From: Actinomycetales bacterium
GTDB lineage: Bacteria; Actinomycetota; Actinomycetes; Mycobacteriales; Mycobacteriaceae
Length of the DNA: 6,496 nt
Assembly: GCA_012838715.1 (NCBI GenBank)
Contig: DUOR01000207.1
Span: 1 to 6,496, forward strand
Reading direction: 5' to 3'
In this document: one piece after another, positions 6,159-6,496 of the stretch
Position numbering within the stretch: the stretch's first letter is position 1
Layout of the letters: each line of letters starts with the position of its first letter
Translations under genes and position numbers: made by a program
The notes under the pieces: generated by a model
Databases searched by the model: none
Told to the model about the DNA's origin: nothing
Seen by the model: only the letters and a program-made list of their open reading frames with translations

Positions 6159-6198
6159 TCCGCCACCTGCCGTGGCCGGTGGGCCGGCGGGTGGCGGA
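6159..6198 (-). other. Stable stem-loop in the predicted 5' leader of the DUF1469 gene
   Basis: TCCGCCACC (6159-6167) and GGTGGCGGA (6190-6198) are a perfect 9-bp inverted repeat. After one mismatch, GCCG (6169-6172) pairs with CGGC (6185-6188), leaving a 12-base loop. It lies 39-78 bases upstream of the start codon and begins about six bases after the predicted transcription start, so the transcript would open with this hairpin. I do not recognise it as a known riboswitch or RNA family. Confidence 0.45.
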
Positions 6199-6210
6199 TC
6201 TCTCAGGGCA

Positions 6211-6216
6211 ATAGTA
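6211..6216 (-). promoter_or_regulatory. Candidate -10 element for the DUF1469-hydrolase operon
   Basis: TACTAT on the minus strand fits TANNNT and sits in the most AT-rich spot of the divergent region, giving a start near 6204 and a leader of roughly 84 bases. No convincing -35 is visible at 16-18 bases. Confidence 0.35.
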
Positions 6217-6320
6217 CCCATCATGGACGTATCCGCGTGGCGAGGGCACGGTATTCACCGGAAAACTTCGCGCCGCCGCCGAATCCCGGAGTCCACGTCC
6301 GCGGGCCCGGCGGCGCGTCC

Positions 6321-6326
6321 TAGTGT
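6321..6326 (+). promoter_or_regulatory. -10 element of a leaderless promoter for the 3'-terminal gene
   Basis: TAGTGT fits TANNNT and is followed by exactly six bases and then ATG at 6333, the same geometry as at nth. No Shine-Dalgarno precedes the ATG. No clear -35 is visible. Confidence 0.55.
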
Positions 6327-6332
6327 TGGGGC

Positions 6333-6496
6333 ATGACCGACGCCACCCAGCGCCCGCAGCACCGTCCCGATCCGCTCGCTCCCCTGCTCGAACTGGAGGG
6401 GGTCGCCGACGCCGCCGCCGCGGCCGCGGAAGCCATCACCGCGGTGCACCGCCATCGCGCGAACCTGCGCAAGTGGAACATCACGGGCGCGGAGTC
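6333..6496 (+). CDS. Start of a conserved actinobacterial protein (Rv3662c-like?), cut by window end
   Basis: The first 54 codons of an open frame beginning MTDATQRPQHRPDPL; no stop appears before the window ends. It then has LLELEGVADAAAAAAEAI (18-35), an Ala-rich helix, and HRHRANLRKWN (39-49). The pattern DPLAPLLELxGV followed by an HRHR-containing helix reminds me of a conserved actinobacterial protein often labelled 'oxidoreductase' or Fic-related, found near the ssd septum-site gene (Rv3662c in M. tuberculosis). That match is from memory on a short N-terminus and should be treated as tentative. The start is supported by the leaderless promoter directly upstream and by high-GC codon use (third positions nearly all G or C). 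It is divergent from the DUF1469 gene. No function should be inferred from this fragment. Confidence 0.75.
   Translation, partial: MTDATQRPQHRPDPLAPLLELEGVADAAAAAAEAITAVHRHRANLRKWNITGAE

Noticed and set aside
6121..6258. N-terminal extension of the DUF1469 protein from 6258
   Set aside because: It would include the candidate promoter and leader hairpin; AGGAGG at ideal spacing marks the GTG at 6120.
6269..6317. 9-bp inverted repeat CGCGCCGCC / GGCGGCGCG upstream of the last gene
   Set aside because: Low-complexity CG-only arms separated by 31 bases are expected by chance in this composition and do not resemble an operator or terminator.
4501..6336. A 611-codon open frame on the plus strand, opposite the hydrolase and DUF1469 genes
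   Set aside because: It is the mirror of two real minus-strand genes in GC-rich DNA. Its translation is Arg/Gly/Pro-rich with no domain, while the minus-strand frames show clear family motifs and ribosome binding sites.

Overview
The window is about 6.5 kb of very GC-rich, gene-dense chromosomal DNA from an actinobacterium of the Mycobacteriales, most likely a high-GC Corynebacterium. The main grounds are a 227-residue Crp-type regulator that closely matches corynebacterial GlxR, and a gene order that matches, from memory, the crp–nth–(thioredoxin)–(Nudix)–marP–ephE–(membrane protein) block of Mycobacterium tuberculosis (Rv3676 down to Rv3669). I see no insertion sequence, phage gene, tRNA, rRNA, CRISPR array or sign of recent transfer. 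This is a conserved core locus.

Layout, left to right. (1) glxR lies on the minus strand (74-757), with a GC hairpin just past its stop. (2) The 286-base divergent region (758-1043) holds the glxR ribosome binding site, a likely GlxR operator, a patch of two abutting 11-bp tandem repeats, and a leaderless promoter for nth. (3) A tightly coupled plus-strand operon follows: nth (1044-1910), a membrane-anchored TlpA-type thioredoxin (1907-2617), a CoA-type Nudix hydrolase (2614-3357) and the membrane serine protease marP (3354-4547). Each junction is a 4-base GTGA or ATGA overlap. (4) The operon meets two minus-strand genes tail to tail across 40 bases: an alpha/beta-hydrolase-fold protein (4588-5556) and, upstream of it, a small two-helix membrane protein of the DUF1469/holin-X family (5605-6120). 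(5) A second divergent region (6121-6332) precedes the start of a further plus-strand gene (from 6333), which runs off the window and also appears leaderless.

How the genes may work together. The operon joins DNA base-excision repair (Nth), a probable extracytoplasmic disulfide enzyme, a Nudix pyrophosphatase and MarP, the protease known in M. tuberculosis for acid and oxidative-stress resistance. That reads as an envelope and genome stress module next to the global cAMP-responsive regulator. MarP here has exactly two cysteines, placed like the structural disulfide of the M. tuberculosis protein, so the neighbouring thioredoxin-like protein is a plausible helper.

The most unusual observation is that the alpha/beta hydrolase appears to have lost its catalytic nucleophile (Gly in the elbow) and its catalytic histidine (Cys in its place), which suggests a non-enzymatic pseudo-hydrolase kept beside marP.
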